Below the pieces are notes generated by a model. That model was not told the DNA's origin. It did not search any database and worked only from the letters and a program-made list of their open reading frames with translations. Positions 45,245-53,754 of a DNA stretch of 64,000 nucleotides are shown here, piece by piece. The position numbers and the translations under genes are program-made. Each line of letters opens with the position of its first letter. Position 1 is the first letter of the stretch. The DNA is taken from contig JACDGV010000002.1 of NCBI GenBank assembly GCA_013821425.1, positions 186,001 through 250,000 of the forward strand, read 5' to 3'. The stretch is from Nitrosospira sp. (GTDB taxonomy: Bacteria; Pseudomonadota; Gammaproteobacteria; Burkholderiales; Nitrosomonadaceae).

Positions 45245-45870
45245 TATTTCCTCCTTCCCTGGATTGCGGTTTTCAATGGCGCCCTGCTGAATTTTCTTGC
45301 AGCCCGCGTTCCCGCCGCCGCTGTCTCGATGGTGAATTGGTGGCGGTGATACGCCGCCAGTTGCGCATTCGTGTAGGGTTTCTTCGGGGAGAGCATCAGC
45401 CGGGCCAGGGCGCCGTGAATAATTGCTGCCCGGTATTCGTTGAACATCGAATCATCGATTCCAGCGGCGGTTGGCGACGGCTTGAGCACCACTGCCATGG
45501 TGAGGATCCCGTCGGAATCGGGTTCGGGAATGAGGGTTAAGGATGTTGCGTCACCAGCAATATATTCCGGTGTTCCTGTTCTCTTTCTCCATTGCTCGAT
45601 CTGCCGGTCGGGCTGGCTCGCGTACGGCTCAACTGCCCTCCCATTGAACCCGGCGTGGATGACGGCGTGCACAACGCTTTCCAAAGGTGGGGCGAACAGG
45701 TATTGGGAAGTACCGGCGACTACCGCAACAGGGGAATGCGTTTGCTTCCATCCCAGGGAGTGTTCGCAAAATACGATGGCAGCCTCGCGCAACGCCATAT
45801 TAAGAGCGCCCAGCGGACACCCCGGCAGATCCGGCAGCGCGAAATCGTAAAAATTGTTCCAGGGTGTCAT
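45244..45870 (-). CDS. Putative phage adaptor/tail-tube-like protein
   Basis: 208 residues: FALPDLPGCPLGALNMALRE, AIVFCEHSLGWKQTHSPVAV, VVHAVIHAGFNGRAVEPYAS and a helical C-terminus (IHGALARLMLSPKKPYTNAQ; FTIETAAAGTRAARKF). Helical adaptor proteins of this kind attach to podoviral portals. It overlaps the upstream and downstream genes by a few bases, so all are coupled. No firm family name. Confidence 0.65.
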   Translation of the reverse strand: MTPWNNFYDFALPDLPGCPLGALNMALREAAIVFCEHSLGWKQTHSPVAVVAGTSQYLFAPPLESVVHAVIHAGFNGRAVEPYASQPDRQIEQWRKRTGTPEYIAGDATSLTLIPEPDSDGILTMAVVLKPSPTAAGIDDSMFNEYRAAIIHGALARLMLSPKKPYTNAQLAAYHRHQFTIETAAAGTRAARKFSRAPLKTAIQGRRK

Positions 45871-46199
45871 GGTTGCGCTTCCGCACTCAATAATTGCGCG
45901 AATACCGCCGCGCGTCCCGAATTCACATGTTCGTCATCGGTCATTTCGGCCCTGGCTGTAACGTAATCCGCCAGGGTCTGAACGTAACCGCTGGGCAGCG
46001 GGAAAGCGTCGGCCGTCACGTTCTCGCCATTAGGCAAGGCCGCGTACTGTCCCACAAACAGATCGGGCCGGCGCTTGAGTATCTGCAGCATGCCGTGATT
46101 CGCGTAGATCATCAGTGCCGTGTCCGGGTATCGCACCTTATCCGCATCGTTAAGCGGGATTCGCGCCAGATCGACCACGGATTGATAAGTGAAAGCCAT
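45867..46199 (-). CDS. Putative phage head-tail adaptor protein
   Basis: 110 residues: VVDLARIPLNDADKVRYPDT, LMIYANHGMLQILKRRPDLF, and a beta hairpin then helix (GENVTADAFPLPSGYVQTLA; DYVTARAEMTDDEHVNSGRA). The R-PLND-xxx-RYPD / RPD pattern resembles small helical adaptor proteins next to podoviral capsid genes. It overlaps the downstream gene by 4 bp. Confidence 0.65.
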   Translation of the reverse strand: MAFTYQSVVDLARIPLNDADKVRYPDTALMIYANHGMLQILKRRPDLFVGQYAALPNGENVTADAFPLPSGYVQTLADYVTARAEMTDDEHVNSGRAAVFAQLLSAEAQP

Positions 46200-46567
46200 T
46201 AATCGACCATCTCGTTTTTGGTGAACAGGGCGATTACCTTATGCCGTATGGTTTCCTCGCTCAGCCGCTTGTCCAGGCGCTCGTTGTATTTGCGCTCGGC
46301 AAACTCGACCATGGCTTTTTTGTCCATGGCGTGAAAGTCGATGACCGGAAGGGGTTCTTCAATGACCTTTTCTGCCTGCGCCAGACCCATCGGTTCGGCA
46401 TTGCCTGCTTCCGCGTCCTCCACCTCGGCCCAGGTATCGGTATACACGAGCAACTGTTCGGCAACCTCTGCGGATACGCTGCGCACCTGTCCCGGTTCCC
46501 ACCTGAACCCCACACCGTTGATACTGTCTTTCTTGACACCGTTGGCGATGTACTTGACGATTGGCAT
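46199..46567 (-). CDS. Phage protein of unknown function
   Basis: 122 residues from ATG 46567: MPIVKYIANGVKKDSINGVG and FRWEPGQVRSVSAEVAEQLL (a small beta domain seen in phage head-associated proteins), an acidic linker, and a charged helical end (DKKAMVEFAERKYNERLDKR; LSEETIRHKVIALFTKNEMV). The longer upstream frame contains a terminator and is rejected. Confidence 0.7.
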   Translation of the reverse strand: MPIVKYIANGVKKDSINGVGFRWEPGQVRSVSAEVAEQLLVYTDTWAEVEDAEAGNAEPMGLAQAEKVIEEPLPVIDFHAMDKKAMVEFAERKYNERLDKRLSEETIRHKVIALFTKNEMVD

Positions 46568-46581
46568 TGCCTGAATCCCAT

Positions 46582-46611
46582 AAAAAGCGGGCAGCCCCCG
46601 AAGGACCGCCC
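46582..46611 (-). terminator. Candidate intrinsic terminator
   Basis: On the minus strand GGGC...CC-TTCG-GG...GCCC forms a stem with a stable tetraloop, then GCTTTTT. It lies between the 46632-47072 gene and the 46199-46567 gene. Confidence 0.55.
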
Positions 46612-46631
46612 AAAACGCCCGGCAGCAGCTC

Positions 46632-47072
46632 CTATTTGATTCCTTCGGCTTGCCCCATGGCAACTGCCGTCACCTTGCCGGAGGCAAACGTTGTGGTTGA
46701 CAAGGTAAACGTAATCGTCACCCACACATCTTTTTCGAACTTGATCGGATGAAAGGCACACACTTTGCGGCCAGCAGAAGTCAGGAAGTTGCTGGTTGCG
46801 GAGAAATAATCATCGACCCCCGCCGGGCCTTCGGCTGTATTGACCGGCGCATAACCGATTTTTGCCGATCCGGATGTCCCGCCTGTATCCAGATCGTCGT
46901 TTACGATGTCAAGGTGGGTAACAAGCATTCCCGCAGGAATGCGCACTGGCCTGTAAACATCGCCCAAAACGCCAGCGGTCGGAATAACCGATCCCCATAC
47001 TACCGCCCCATTTCCATACCCGCCCATGAATAGGGGCTTGGTATTCAAGTCTGTTGCGTTAAACGTAGCCAT
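46632..47072 (-). CDS. Phage protein, probably capsid-associated
   Basis: 146 residues from ATG 47072 (AAGGAG upstream): MATFNATDLNTKPLFMGGYG, a beta-rich body (IPAGMLVTHLDIVNDDLDTG; SAKIGYAPVNTAEGPAGVDD; FEKDVWVTITFTLSTTTFAS). Directly after the major capsid gene; beta structure and position suggest a head decoration/stabilising protein, but no family is recognised. Confidence 0.7.
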   Translation of the reverse strand: MATFNATDLNTKPLFMGGYGNGAVVWGSVIPTAGVLGDVYRPVRIPAGMLVTHLDIVNDDLDTGGTSGSAKIGYAPVNTAEGPAGVDDYFSATSNFLTSAGRKVCAFHPIKFEKDVWVTITFTLSTTTFASGKVTAVAMGQAEGIK

Positions 47073-47157
47073 CAGAAACTCCTTGATTAATAGACGAGCG
47101 AGGCCCCGCGGCTCCGCTCGTGCCATGAAAAACTAGTGCCGTGAGAAAATAGAGTGA

Positions 47158-48429
47158 TTACAGCGGAACCGCGGAATCGACTGCGATCACGCCAAAGTCG
47201 GTCGGGACCTTCGCGCCGGTGCCATCGTCGATCGAGAAGCGGGTTTTCATGTGACCGCATACGACTTCGCCCATGACTTCCAGATTACTTTCGAAGTTGT
47301 ACCAGTGCTCCTTCCAGCCGTACTGCATGCCGCTGACTTTTGTCCTGCCGTAAGCGATACCCAGGGCCTGCGCGCCGAGCAACAGCCCGCGTTCCACTGC
47401 AAACCCGGTGGTCAACGATCCGTTGACCGCCTGATTGGTTTCGGTTGCGGTGGCGGCATTGGCCGAAGTGATCACCGTGGTGTTCTCGCCGGGAAGGAAG
47501 CGGACAGCACGCTCGTTCTTGATGACCAGGATCCCGTTCCACATGCCGACTTCACCGGCAAACAGCGGATGGCGTGTGTCCAGATAAGCAGCACGGTTTA
47601 TTGCGTTTTGCTGAAACGCTCGCAGCGAGCCTTCGGTCAACAGGATGGAGTACTGGTTGGGCGTGGCGAGGAATACCCACATTTTCGAGGTCTGCGCAGC
47701 CCGGTCTCCGGCCAGCTTCACCGATTGCAAGGGTTGATCCATGTCATCGATCCGCTTGCGCAGAAGATCCAGGTGCGTCAGTTTCAGCGCATCGGTGGAC
47801 ACGATGGAACCCAATTGCTGGCCGCCTTGGGCCAGGTTCGCACCATTCACCACGTAATGTCGGTTATAGGTCGGCGCCTTCACCGTATTCACCATGACCG
47901 ACGAGAAATTTGCCGAGCTTTGCAGCGGAATAACCCAGTCCGAACCCGTCTGCGAACCACGCGCACCGGCAAGATGCACCAGGGCGGTTTGCACATTCAA
48001 ACGAGGGAAATATCCGGACAGCTGCGCCAGGGCAATCTCGCGCAACTGGTGCTTGGTGCGTTGCTGCGACATGCTTCCGCCCGCATCGATCACCTTGCTG
48101 GACAAGTCGATCCTGATATCCATGGACGAGAACGAGAGAGCGCTGCCGCGGCCTTCGCGATTAACGTCACCCATCAACGGCTCGCCGCTGATCGTGTCGA
48201 CGAGATCAAGCGAGACACTGTCTCCCGCGTTCTTCATCAGGTTGTCTATGCGCACCAGCGGCATACCGGCCTGTGTCTGGCCCGCGATTTTCTGCATGGC
48301 GGCAGTGGGTTCGACCGGTCCGACCAGGTTTTCCATTGCGGACGCACCTTTGAGCGTATTGGCGAAAAGTGCGGCGCTGTAATGCTTTACGGCGAGTGAA
48401 CTGCCGCTTGCTACGTTGGTTTCAGCCAT
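47158..48429 (-). CDS. Major capsid protein (N4-gp56 family)
   Basis: 423 residues. Head shell protein: MAETNVASGSSLAVKHYSAA, FANTLKGASAMENLVGPVEP, AGMPLVRIDNLMKNAGDSVS, GDVNREGRGSALSFSSMDIR, TKHQLREIALAQLSGYFPRL, then WVFLATPNQYSILLTEGSLR and GAQALGIAYGR near the C-terminus. These match the N4-gp56 (DUF4043) capsid family. It follows the scaffold gene by 14 bp, as in podoviral head modules. Highest-confidence virion gene with terminase and portal. Confidence 0.92.
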   Translation of the reverse strand: MAETNVASGSSLAVKHYSAALFANTLKGASAMENLVGPVEPTAAMQKIAGQTQAGMPLVRIDNLMKNAGDSVSLDLVDTISGEPLMGDVNREGRGSALSFSSMDIRIDLSSKVIDAGGSMSQQRTKHQLREIALAQLSGYFPRLNVQTALVHLAGARGSQTGSDWVIPLQSSANFSSVMVNTVKAPTYNRHYVVNGANLAQGGQQLGSIVSTDALKLTHLDLLRKRIDDMDQPLQSVKLAGDRAAQTSKMWVFLATPNQYSILLTEGSLRAFQQNAINRAAYLDTRHPLFAGEVGMWNGILVIKNERAVRFLPGENTTVITSANAATATETNQAVNGSLTTGFAVERGLLLGAQALGIAYGRTKVSGMQYGWKEHWYNFESNLEVMGEVVCGHMKTRFSIDDGTGAKVPTDFGVIAVDSAVPL

Positions 48430-48443
48430 TTCAATAAATTCCT

Positions 48444-49436
48444 TTAATCAAGTTCGGCTCTCAGGGCTGCTGCCTGGTGCGAGGGCATTTTCATGAGTTT
48501 TTGAGTCAATTCAAATGGACTCAGGTTCTCAAGTTGCTCGCGTTCGGAAGCTGGATTTGCTCCACCTTGAATATCCGATAGGGTTGTAGGTCTCCTCACC
48601 GGCGCCGTCTCAAGCCTGGCTCTCGCATCGGCTCTCGATTTTTCCGGGTCGGCTGGTTTTTTTGGCGCGGAGACTTCCGGCATGATCGCCCTGACACGGC
48701 GGACAACCTCATCGAACCGCTCGGCATAGGGCTTCGCGGCCCACTTTGCGTTCGTCCTCAGAATCTCGTCCTGCCTCAGGGCTTCTTCCCATGCTTCCGG
48801 GTCGCGGCTTTCCCAATGCACCAGGTCAGGATTGTTGTCCTTGGCTTCAGCGACCTGCTCTTCCACGCTCAACTGACCCTCGCGCTCGGATTCCTCCTTT
48901 TCGCGCTTCAGTGCCTCAAGTGTTTTCTCAAGCTTCGCGCCTTGCTTCCGGCTCCCTTCCAGAACAGCACTGATTACCTGGTGGAGTTCGGGCATATCCT
49001 CTTTCAGCACGGACAAATGCTTGGCAATATCCACGTCGGCCTCTGCCGTCGCTTTCTCATCGCCCTTGGCGTCTGCCTTTGCCTGAAGAAGCTGCTGTAG
49101 CTCCTGTTGCTTCGCCTCCGCTGCCTGCAACTGCTCTTTCAGCGTTGCGTTCTCGACTCTCAGCCCTTTATGCGCTGAGTAGGGAATAGCCCCTTTGCCG
49201 CTCTTGTTCAGAACGACCGGCTCATCCTCGTCCTCGTCCTCACCCGCGCCGTTAGCCGCGCCGTCTTCCTCTTCCTGTTTGGGTTTGTCGTCGTCCTCGG
49301 TAGCCGCTTTCTCTGGTTCTTTTGGTTCCTGTTCAGCCATGATCTTATCGAGCGCTGCCGGGTCTTCCTCGATCTGCTCGATCTGTTGTGGCGTCAGTTT
49401 CTTGATCTGTTCATCCGTAAGTTGGTCGATTTCCAT
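48444..49436 (-). CDS. Phage capsid scaffold protein
   Basis: 330 residues, very acidic and helical: DQLTDEQIKKLTPQQIEQIE, a Glu/Asp-rich stretch, coiled coil (LKEQLQAAEAKQQELQQLLQ), and an acidic/basic alternating middle (KREKEESEREGQLSVEEQVA). The C-terminus is short and hydrophobic-basic (ELTQKLMKMPSHQAAALRAE). This is the normal composition of scaffolds, directly upstream of the capsid gene. Start ATG 49436 has GGAGG upstream. Confidence 0.85.
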   Translation of the reverse strand: MEIDQLTDEQIKKLTPQQIEQIEEDPAALDKIMAEQEPKEPEKAATEDDDKPKQEEEDGAANGAGEDEDEDEPVVLNKSGKGAIPYSAHKGLRVENATLKEQLQAAEAKQQELQQLLQAKADAKGDEKATAEADVDIAKHLSVLKEDMPELHQVISAVLEGSRKQGAKLEKTLEALKREKEESEREGQLSVEEQVAEAKDNNPDLVHWESRDPEAWEEALRQDEILRTNAKWAAKPYAERFDEVVRRVRAIMPEVSAPKKPADPEKSRADARARLETAPVRRPTTLSDIQGGANPASEREQLENLSPFELTQKLMKMPSHQAAALRAELD

Positions 49437-49562
49437 GCCTATTTCCTCCACTTCGGTATCGTCGTTAGCACGGCCCCTGAGGGCGGTTGAACATATCTGC
49501 GGTATCGCCGTTAGCGCGTTTTGAGTCGTACGGAAAGCCCGTACAACTGAAATTCGGGTAAT

Positions 49563-49595
49563 AAAAAAGCCGCCCTGGTTACCCGGAGCGGCTCG
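49563..49595 (-). terminator. Intrinsic terminator after the tailspike gene
   Basis: AGCCGC...GCGGCT stem with a loop of about 14 nt followed by TTTTTTAT on the minus strand. It closes the tailspike transcript before the scaffold-capsid genes. Confidence 0.8.
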
Positions 49596-49617
49596 AACTT
49601 AAAGGCGAAGAATCGGT

Positions 49618-51162
49618 TTAACGGTAAAATAAGTAGCGGAGCGTTTCAGTCGCCTCATCTACGGCCCCTATGTTGGGCGGATCATAAAATTGCTTTCCGT
49701 GAAAGTCTTTCCCGCCCAGATACGTTCCAGCACGTTTTAGCGTCAAGGTCCGTGGTCTGTTGTTTTCGTCAAGCAGCGGATCATCGGTAACGGTGCTGAT
49801 GAGAAATGGAGTTTTCTCTAATGCCGTTGTTCCCCCAATGAGATTGTTCCTCGTGCCGGTAAACCCGGTATTGGTTGCCTCGTTGGCTACGCTGTAGGCT
49901 TTAGTCGAAATAACGATGTTGTTTGAAACAACCGCATCCTTGCAATAATTACTGAATTTGATCTCTGCATCATGGGCGCCGGTGCCGGCGTTGTTGTTGA
50001 AAAAAGTATTATTCGTTATTACCGTGCCATCCGTCGGAGTGTTCACCACTGCGGATTGCCAGTTTCCGTAGGCTATGTTTCCTACGACGCGGTTTCTGTC
50101 GCCCAGGTTTATCGAGAATCCGGCCCCTTGGTTGTTATATGACTTATTGCGGAGAAAGCAGGAGTCATCTGCAAAGTCATCAAATGCGAAGCCATGCCCT
50201 TCATGATAAGGAGCCGCTTGGTTCCAAACGTTGTCGTACGCCTCACAATCTTCAATAACCAAGTTTCTGCACTTGCGCCATCCATACCGTACGCCCTGAG
50301 AAGAGGGGTTAGTTGCCCTGTTGACGTTGATATACAGGACGCCGCCGGAAACGCCATACTCTCCAATGCCCGGTGCGGTTGCAGTGCCTGATGTTCTCCG
50401 AACTCTTACGTAGTTAAAGACTGTTGTTTGGACATAGAAAATATCCAACTCATTCGCGGCTAAGCTGCGCTGCCATATGGTGCCGGATGTATTTGTCCAG
50501 CCTGTCGTGAGATCTTCTTTTTTCCCGTAACCAGATGAGAACCCATGCCCGCCGGTTGATAACAAAGCGCCATTTCGATAAAACTTGCTTCGCCGAACAT
50601 GCGCCCCCTCACAGCCCACCAAAATGACGCCATGCCCACCGTTGTCATATGCTTCGCAATCCTCAAGAACTATGCCGAAGACAAGCCCGGTTATTGTGGA
50701 GCCCCCCTGCAATCCAATATTCAGCCCGCTACTCACGCTATTATAAAAGTGGCAGCGGTAGAATCGCAGACCATTCACGTTGCTGGCGCCTTGAACCTGG
50801 GCAAAAACGGCGTTGTTATTTACGCCACCAGCATCAAATCGCATGTCCTCAAAATCTATAAACCGGCGAGCCGCGACGTTTAGAACCATTCCCCCAACCG
50901 CAGTGGGGTTTGTCCAAGTGCAATAGTTGTAATCAGATTCGCCATATACGGCATAGCGGCTACGGACTGTTTCAGAATTACCGCGAAGTGCTGCCGTAAA
51001 AGCCGTATTGACGATTTGCGTTGTGCCGCGCTTGAACAGGAACGTGTCGCCAAAGGTTGCTCCAGCATGGCTGAATAAATGATAGTTCTGCTTGGGTGTG
51101 GCGCTACTCGTGCCGTTGTTGGCATCCAAACCATTAACCGAGTCAAAATACCAGGTAGCCAT
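49618..51162 (-). CDS. Tailspike-like right-handed beta-helix protein
   Basis: 514 residues. N-terminus WYFDSVNGLDANNGTSSATP, then many short beta coils with Asn/Gly turns: GLRFYRCHFYNSVSSGLNIG, IVLEDCEAYDNGGHGVILVG, HVRRSKFYRNGALLSTGGHG, NLVIEDCEAYDNVWNQAAP, DRNRVVGNIAYGNWQSAV. Parallel beta-helix folds of this kind serve as tailspikes or polysaccharide depolymerases. Residues for catalysis cannot be assigned. It sits between portal-side genes and the scaffold gene, an unusual place. Confidence 0.85.
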   Translation of the reverse strand: MATWYFDSVNGLDANNGTSSATPKQNYHLFSHAGATFGDTFLFKRGTTQIVNTAFTAALRGNSETVRSRYAVYGESDYNYCTWTNPTAVGGMVLNVAARRFIDFEDMRFDAGGVNNNAVFAQVQGASNVNGLRFYRCHFYNSVSSGLNIGLQGGSTITGLVFGIVLEDCEAYDNGGHGVILVGCEGAHVRRSKFYRNGALLSTGGHGFSSGYGKKEDLTTGWTNTSGTIWQRSLAANELDIFYVQTTVFNYVRVRRTSGTATAPGIGEYGVSGGVLYINVNRATNPSSQGVRYGWRKCRNLVIEDCEAYDNVWNQAAPYHEGHGFAFDDFADDSCFLRNKSYNNQGAGFSINLGDRNRVVGNIAYGNWQSAVVNTPTDGTVITNNTFFNNNAGTGAHDAEIKFSNYCKDAVVSNNIVISTKAYSVANEATNTGFTGTRNNLIGGTTALEKTPFLISTVTDDPLLDENNRPRTLTLKRAGTYLGGKDFHGKQFYDPPNIGAVDEATETLRYLFYR

Positions 51163-51738
51163 TTAATCTCCCACGAAATGTAACACACGGAAATATTCGA
51201 GGGTCAATGCGTCGCCTGTATTCACCCGCTGCCCTGTAATCTGCACGGTTTGGTTCGCCGAGAAATCAATCGCATAAGTTGCAGGTACACCCGACCCGGC
51301 AGTAACATAGGTGTTGTCGTAAGGCTGGATTTGCGAGACCATCGAATTACGGTTTCCCAGTACAATCAGCGGCGCTTCCTTGACCGATGTTGTGCGGGTA
51401 GCGCTGTAAACCGTGGCTCCGCCAACCTTGACCTTGCAGATTTTGTTGTTGACGCTGCTGCTAAATGTCCACAGCGGCTCGATCTGGAGGACGCTATTGA
51501 CTCCGAGCGTCCCCCCGGCAATGGTGAACGACACTAAATCCTCATCCACTGCAGTTAAGGCAGACGATACAGGGACTGCTGAATTCGACAGCACTTCGAC
51601 AGGCTTGGAAACCGCCGGAAAATCTTCCGCTTCGCCTTTGTCAATCAGCGCTGCCTCGACATGTGAACCTAATTTAATAATCGATCCCGCGGCGCATCGA
51701 ATTCCAGCGATAGTCGTGTCATATAACAATCTAATCAT
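51163..51738 (-). CDS. Phage protein next to the tailspike
   Basis: 191 residues. The N-terminus is MIRLLYDTTIAGIRCAAGSI (small beta domain), followed by VSSALTAVDEDLVSFTIAGG and a beta-sandwich-like C-terminal part (WTFSSSVNNKICKVKVGGAT; NQTVQITGQRVNTGDALTLE) resembling virion-attached carbohydrate or structural domains. Its stop overlaps the tailspike start region, so the two are coupled; possibly a tailspike connector. Confidence 0.65.
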   Translation of the reverse strand: MIRLLYDTTIAGIRCAAGSIIKLGSHVEAALIDKGEAEDFPAVSKPVEVLSNSAVPVSSALTAVDEDLVSFTIAGGTLGVNSVLQIEPLWTFSSSVNNKICKVKVGGATVYSATRTTSVKEAPLIVLGNRNSMVSQIQPYDNTYVTAGSGVPATYAIDFSANQTVQITGQRVNTGDALTLEYFRVLHFVGD

Positions 51739-51747
51739 CTTCCCTCC

Positions 51748-53754
51748 TTACCTTATATTGGCTTGTGGTTGCGATACCTCGGACGCTGCAATCTGCTCGG
51801 CCTTCAGCCGTCCATCCACATCGACCTTCTGCGCCTTGATGTCCAGATCGCGCTCCTTCAGGTCCAGCTCGCGTGATTTGTCCGTTAATCGCTCCTTCGC
51901 AGCCTGCAATTCCTGCTCCAGTCGCGCGATAGTCGCCTGTTGCTGCTCCAATTGCGCCTGGGATTGCTGCTGCATTTGTTGCATTCGCGGATTCTCGCCG
52001 GCGATGCCGCCAACTTGCCGCAACTGGTCCGCCAGTTCATGCCGGTTAGGCACATCGGACAGTTCGAGCATCGCGGGATATAGAACGGCCTGATAGGCGC
52101 CAGGCGCCGCGCGCATTACCTGGCTGAATGCCTGTAACTGCTGCGCCCTGAAGCTGGGCGTGGCCGGTATGTCTTCCAGCACCACCTTCACTTGTGCGGT
52201 TGCGATATCGTTCTCCACAGCTGGTCCTCCATCGGTCATCACCTCCCTGTTGAAGTAAATCGTCTTCCGCTTCATGCCATGATTAACCGTTATTGCGTGG
52301 GACTTGCCGGTCATATCCGCAATGGCAAAAGACAGAAGCTGCTGCCCGACCAGCCGGCGGGCGTAGCGGAAGTTATCGTTGGGCTCAGCCAGCACGGTGG
52401 AACCCTGCTCCACCAGGTTGCTTATGGCAATCCCGCTACTGGCCTCGGTGGATGCGCCCAACATGGCGCGGTAAACGCCGCCCACCTCTTCAATCCGTTT
52501 TTTGCGCTCCTGCACCAATTGGAAGAGTTGCGACGCAAGCGCATGTTCGCGGATAACTCTGAATCCGTTCGCATTGCGGCGATTTGCATTCAGGACTGTC
52601 ATGGAACGGAGACTGCTTATTGTCTGCGCCACTTCCTGATACGTATTCTGGCTGAGATCCAGTGCGTCGTTATCGACCTCCACCTTGACCGAGTTCAGCA
52701 CTTCGTAGAGCAAAATATCCAGATCGATGATCTGATCCTGGGGCCCCCGCATATCGCGGATCAAACCATAGGGAACGCGGCTCCTGTCCTTGCGGAAACA
52801 CCAGAAAGGCACGTACGGAAAATCGCCGTGCGGCAGTGGAGTGGGCACATCCATGAGCTTGTGAGGGCCCAGCCAGATCGATAGCCTGACTCTCGGCAAC
52901 AACGCCTTTTGCACCTGGACTAGCCCCTGCGCCACGGCGGAAGCGTGATAAGGGTTGTCATCGCGGTATTCGATCGCCTTGCCGTGGGCTAATACCAGCA
53001 CATGCCCCTCCTCGCAATACCGGTACCACATCTCCGAAAGCCGGACCATTCCGGCGTTCCGGTTCAGGTAATCTTCCTGGTTGCGCCCCCAGGCCTGTTC
53101 TATTTCATAGGCGCGCGCCATGCCGGTATCCGCACCCTCGTATACGTCCAGGCTGCTCCAGCCGCTCCAGCTGTTTTCGATAACTCCGCATTGCTCTGGG
53201 AACATTTTTACGGCCTGAACGCGATCCACCCATTTATCCCTGCGCAGGTAGCGCGCATCGGATAAATCCGGTTCTCTTGAAGTCCAGTCCCAATGGATAT
53301 CGTTGCGGTGCACTTCCCGGACCCGGTACGGATACTTTAGCGGATCGAACTCTCGCGATACTTCCACCCAGCCGATCCCCGCCCGGATCATGCTCGAATA
53401 GGCGTCCGACATGGCCCGGTCGGCGCGCGATTCGGTCTCGATTTCCTTGATCCTTGCGGACAATCCTTCCGCTATCTCGGCTTGGCTCGCATCATCCGAC
53501 GAAACCCTGTAATCCGTCCGGCTTCGTGCTTCCAGTCCCAGCACCGCGTTGATCGTCGGTTTGATGAGATTCGAATCCTGCGGAGGAATGCCCGCGTCTT
53601 TTAAACGCTGGTTAACCTCCATGGAAGTTTGCGCGCCATCGTAATAGTCGCAATCCGTATCTGAATCCAGGCGCCATCTGGGTTGTGCACCGATGTCGCG
53701 GCAGATCTTGTCGTAAGCCTCGACCGATATATCCTTTGTGATTGAAGCCGCCAT
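51748..53754 (-). CDS. Portal protein (P22-type)
   Basis: 668 residues from ATG 53754 (coupled TAATG to the terminase). Ring at the DNA vertex: DISVEAYDKICRDIGAQPRW, YYDGAQTSMEVNQRLKDAGI, NLIKPTINAVLGLEARSRTD, WVDRVQAVKMFPEQCGV and FPYVPFWCFRKDRSRVPYGL (with GLIRDMRGPQDQIIDLDILL). The C-terminal part is a long coiled coil rich in Gln (QQQSQAQLEQQQATIARLEQ). Layout and length fit P22-like portals. Confidence 0.92.
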   Translation of the reverse strand: MAASITKDISVEAYDKICRDIGAQPRWRLDSDTDCDYYDGAQTSMEVNQRLKDAGIPPQDSNLIKPTINAVLGLEARSRTDYRVSSDDASQAEIAEGLSARIKEIETESRADRAMSDAYSSMIRAGIGWVEVSREFDPLKYPYRVREVHRNDIHWDWTSREPDLSDARYLRRDKWVDRVQAVKMFPEQCGVIENSWSGWSSLDVYEGADTGMARAYEIEQAWGRNQEDYLNRNAGMVRLSEMWYRYCEEGHVLVLAHGKAIEYRDDNPYHASAVAQGLVQVQKALLPRVRLSIWLGPHKLMDVPTPLPHGDFPYVPFWCFRKDRSRVPYGLIRDMRGPQDQIIDLDILLYEVLNSVKVEVDNDALDLSQNTYQEVAQTISSLRSMTVLNANRRNANGFRVIREHALASQLFQLVQERKKRIEEVGGVYRAMLGASTEASSGIAISNLVEQGSTVLAEPNDNFRYARRLVGQQLLSFAIADMTGKSHAITVNHGMKRKTIYFNREVMTDGGPAVENDIATAQVKVVLEDIPATPSFRAQQLQAFSQVMRAAPGAYQAVLYPAMLELSDVPNRHELADQLRQVGGIAGENPRMQQMQQQSQAQLEQQQATIARLEQELQAAKERLTDKSRELDLKERDLDIKAQKVDVDGRLKAEQIAASEVSQPQANIR

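Noticed and set aside
47251-48399. 382-codon plus-strand open frame inside the capsid gene
   Set aside because: Shadow of the N4-gp56-type gene; no ribosome site or recognisable domain.
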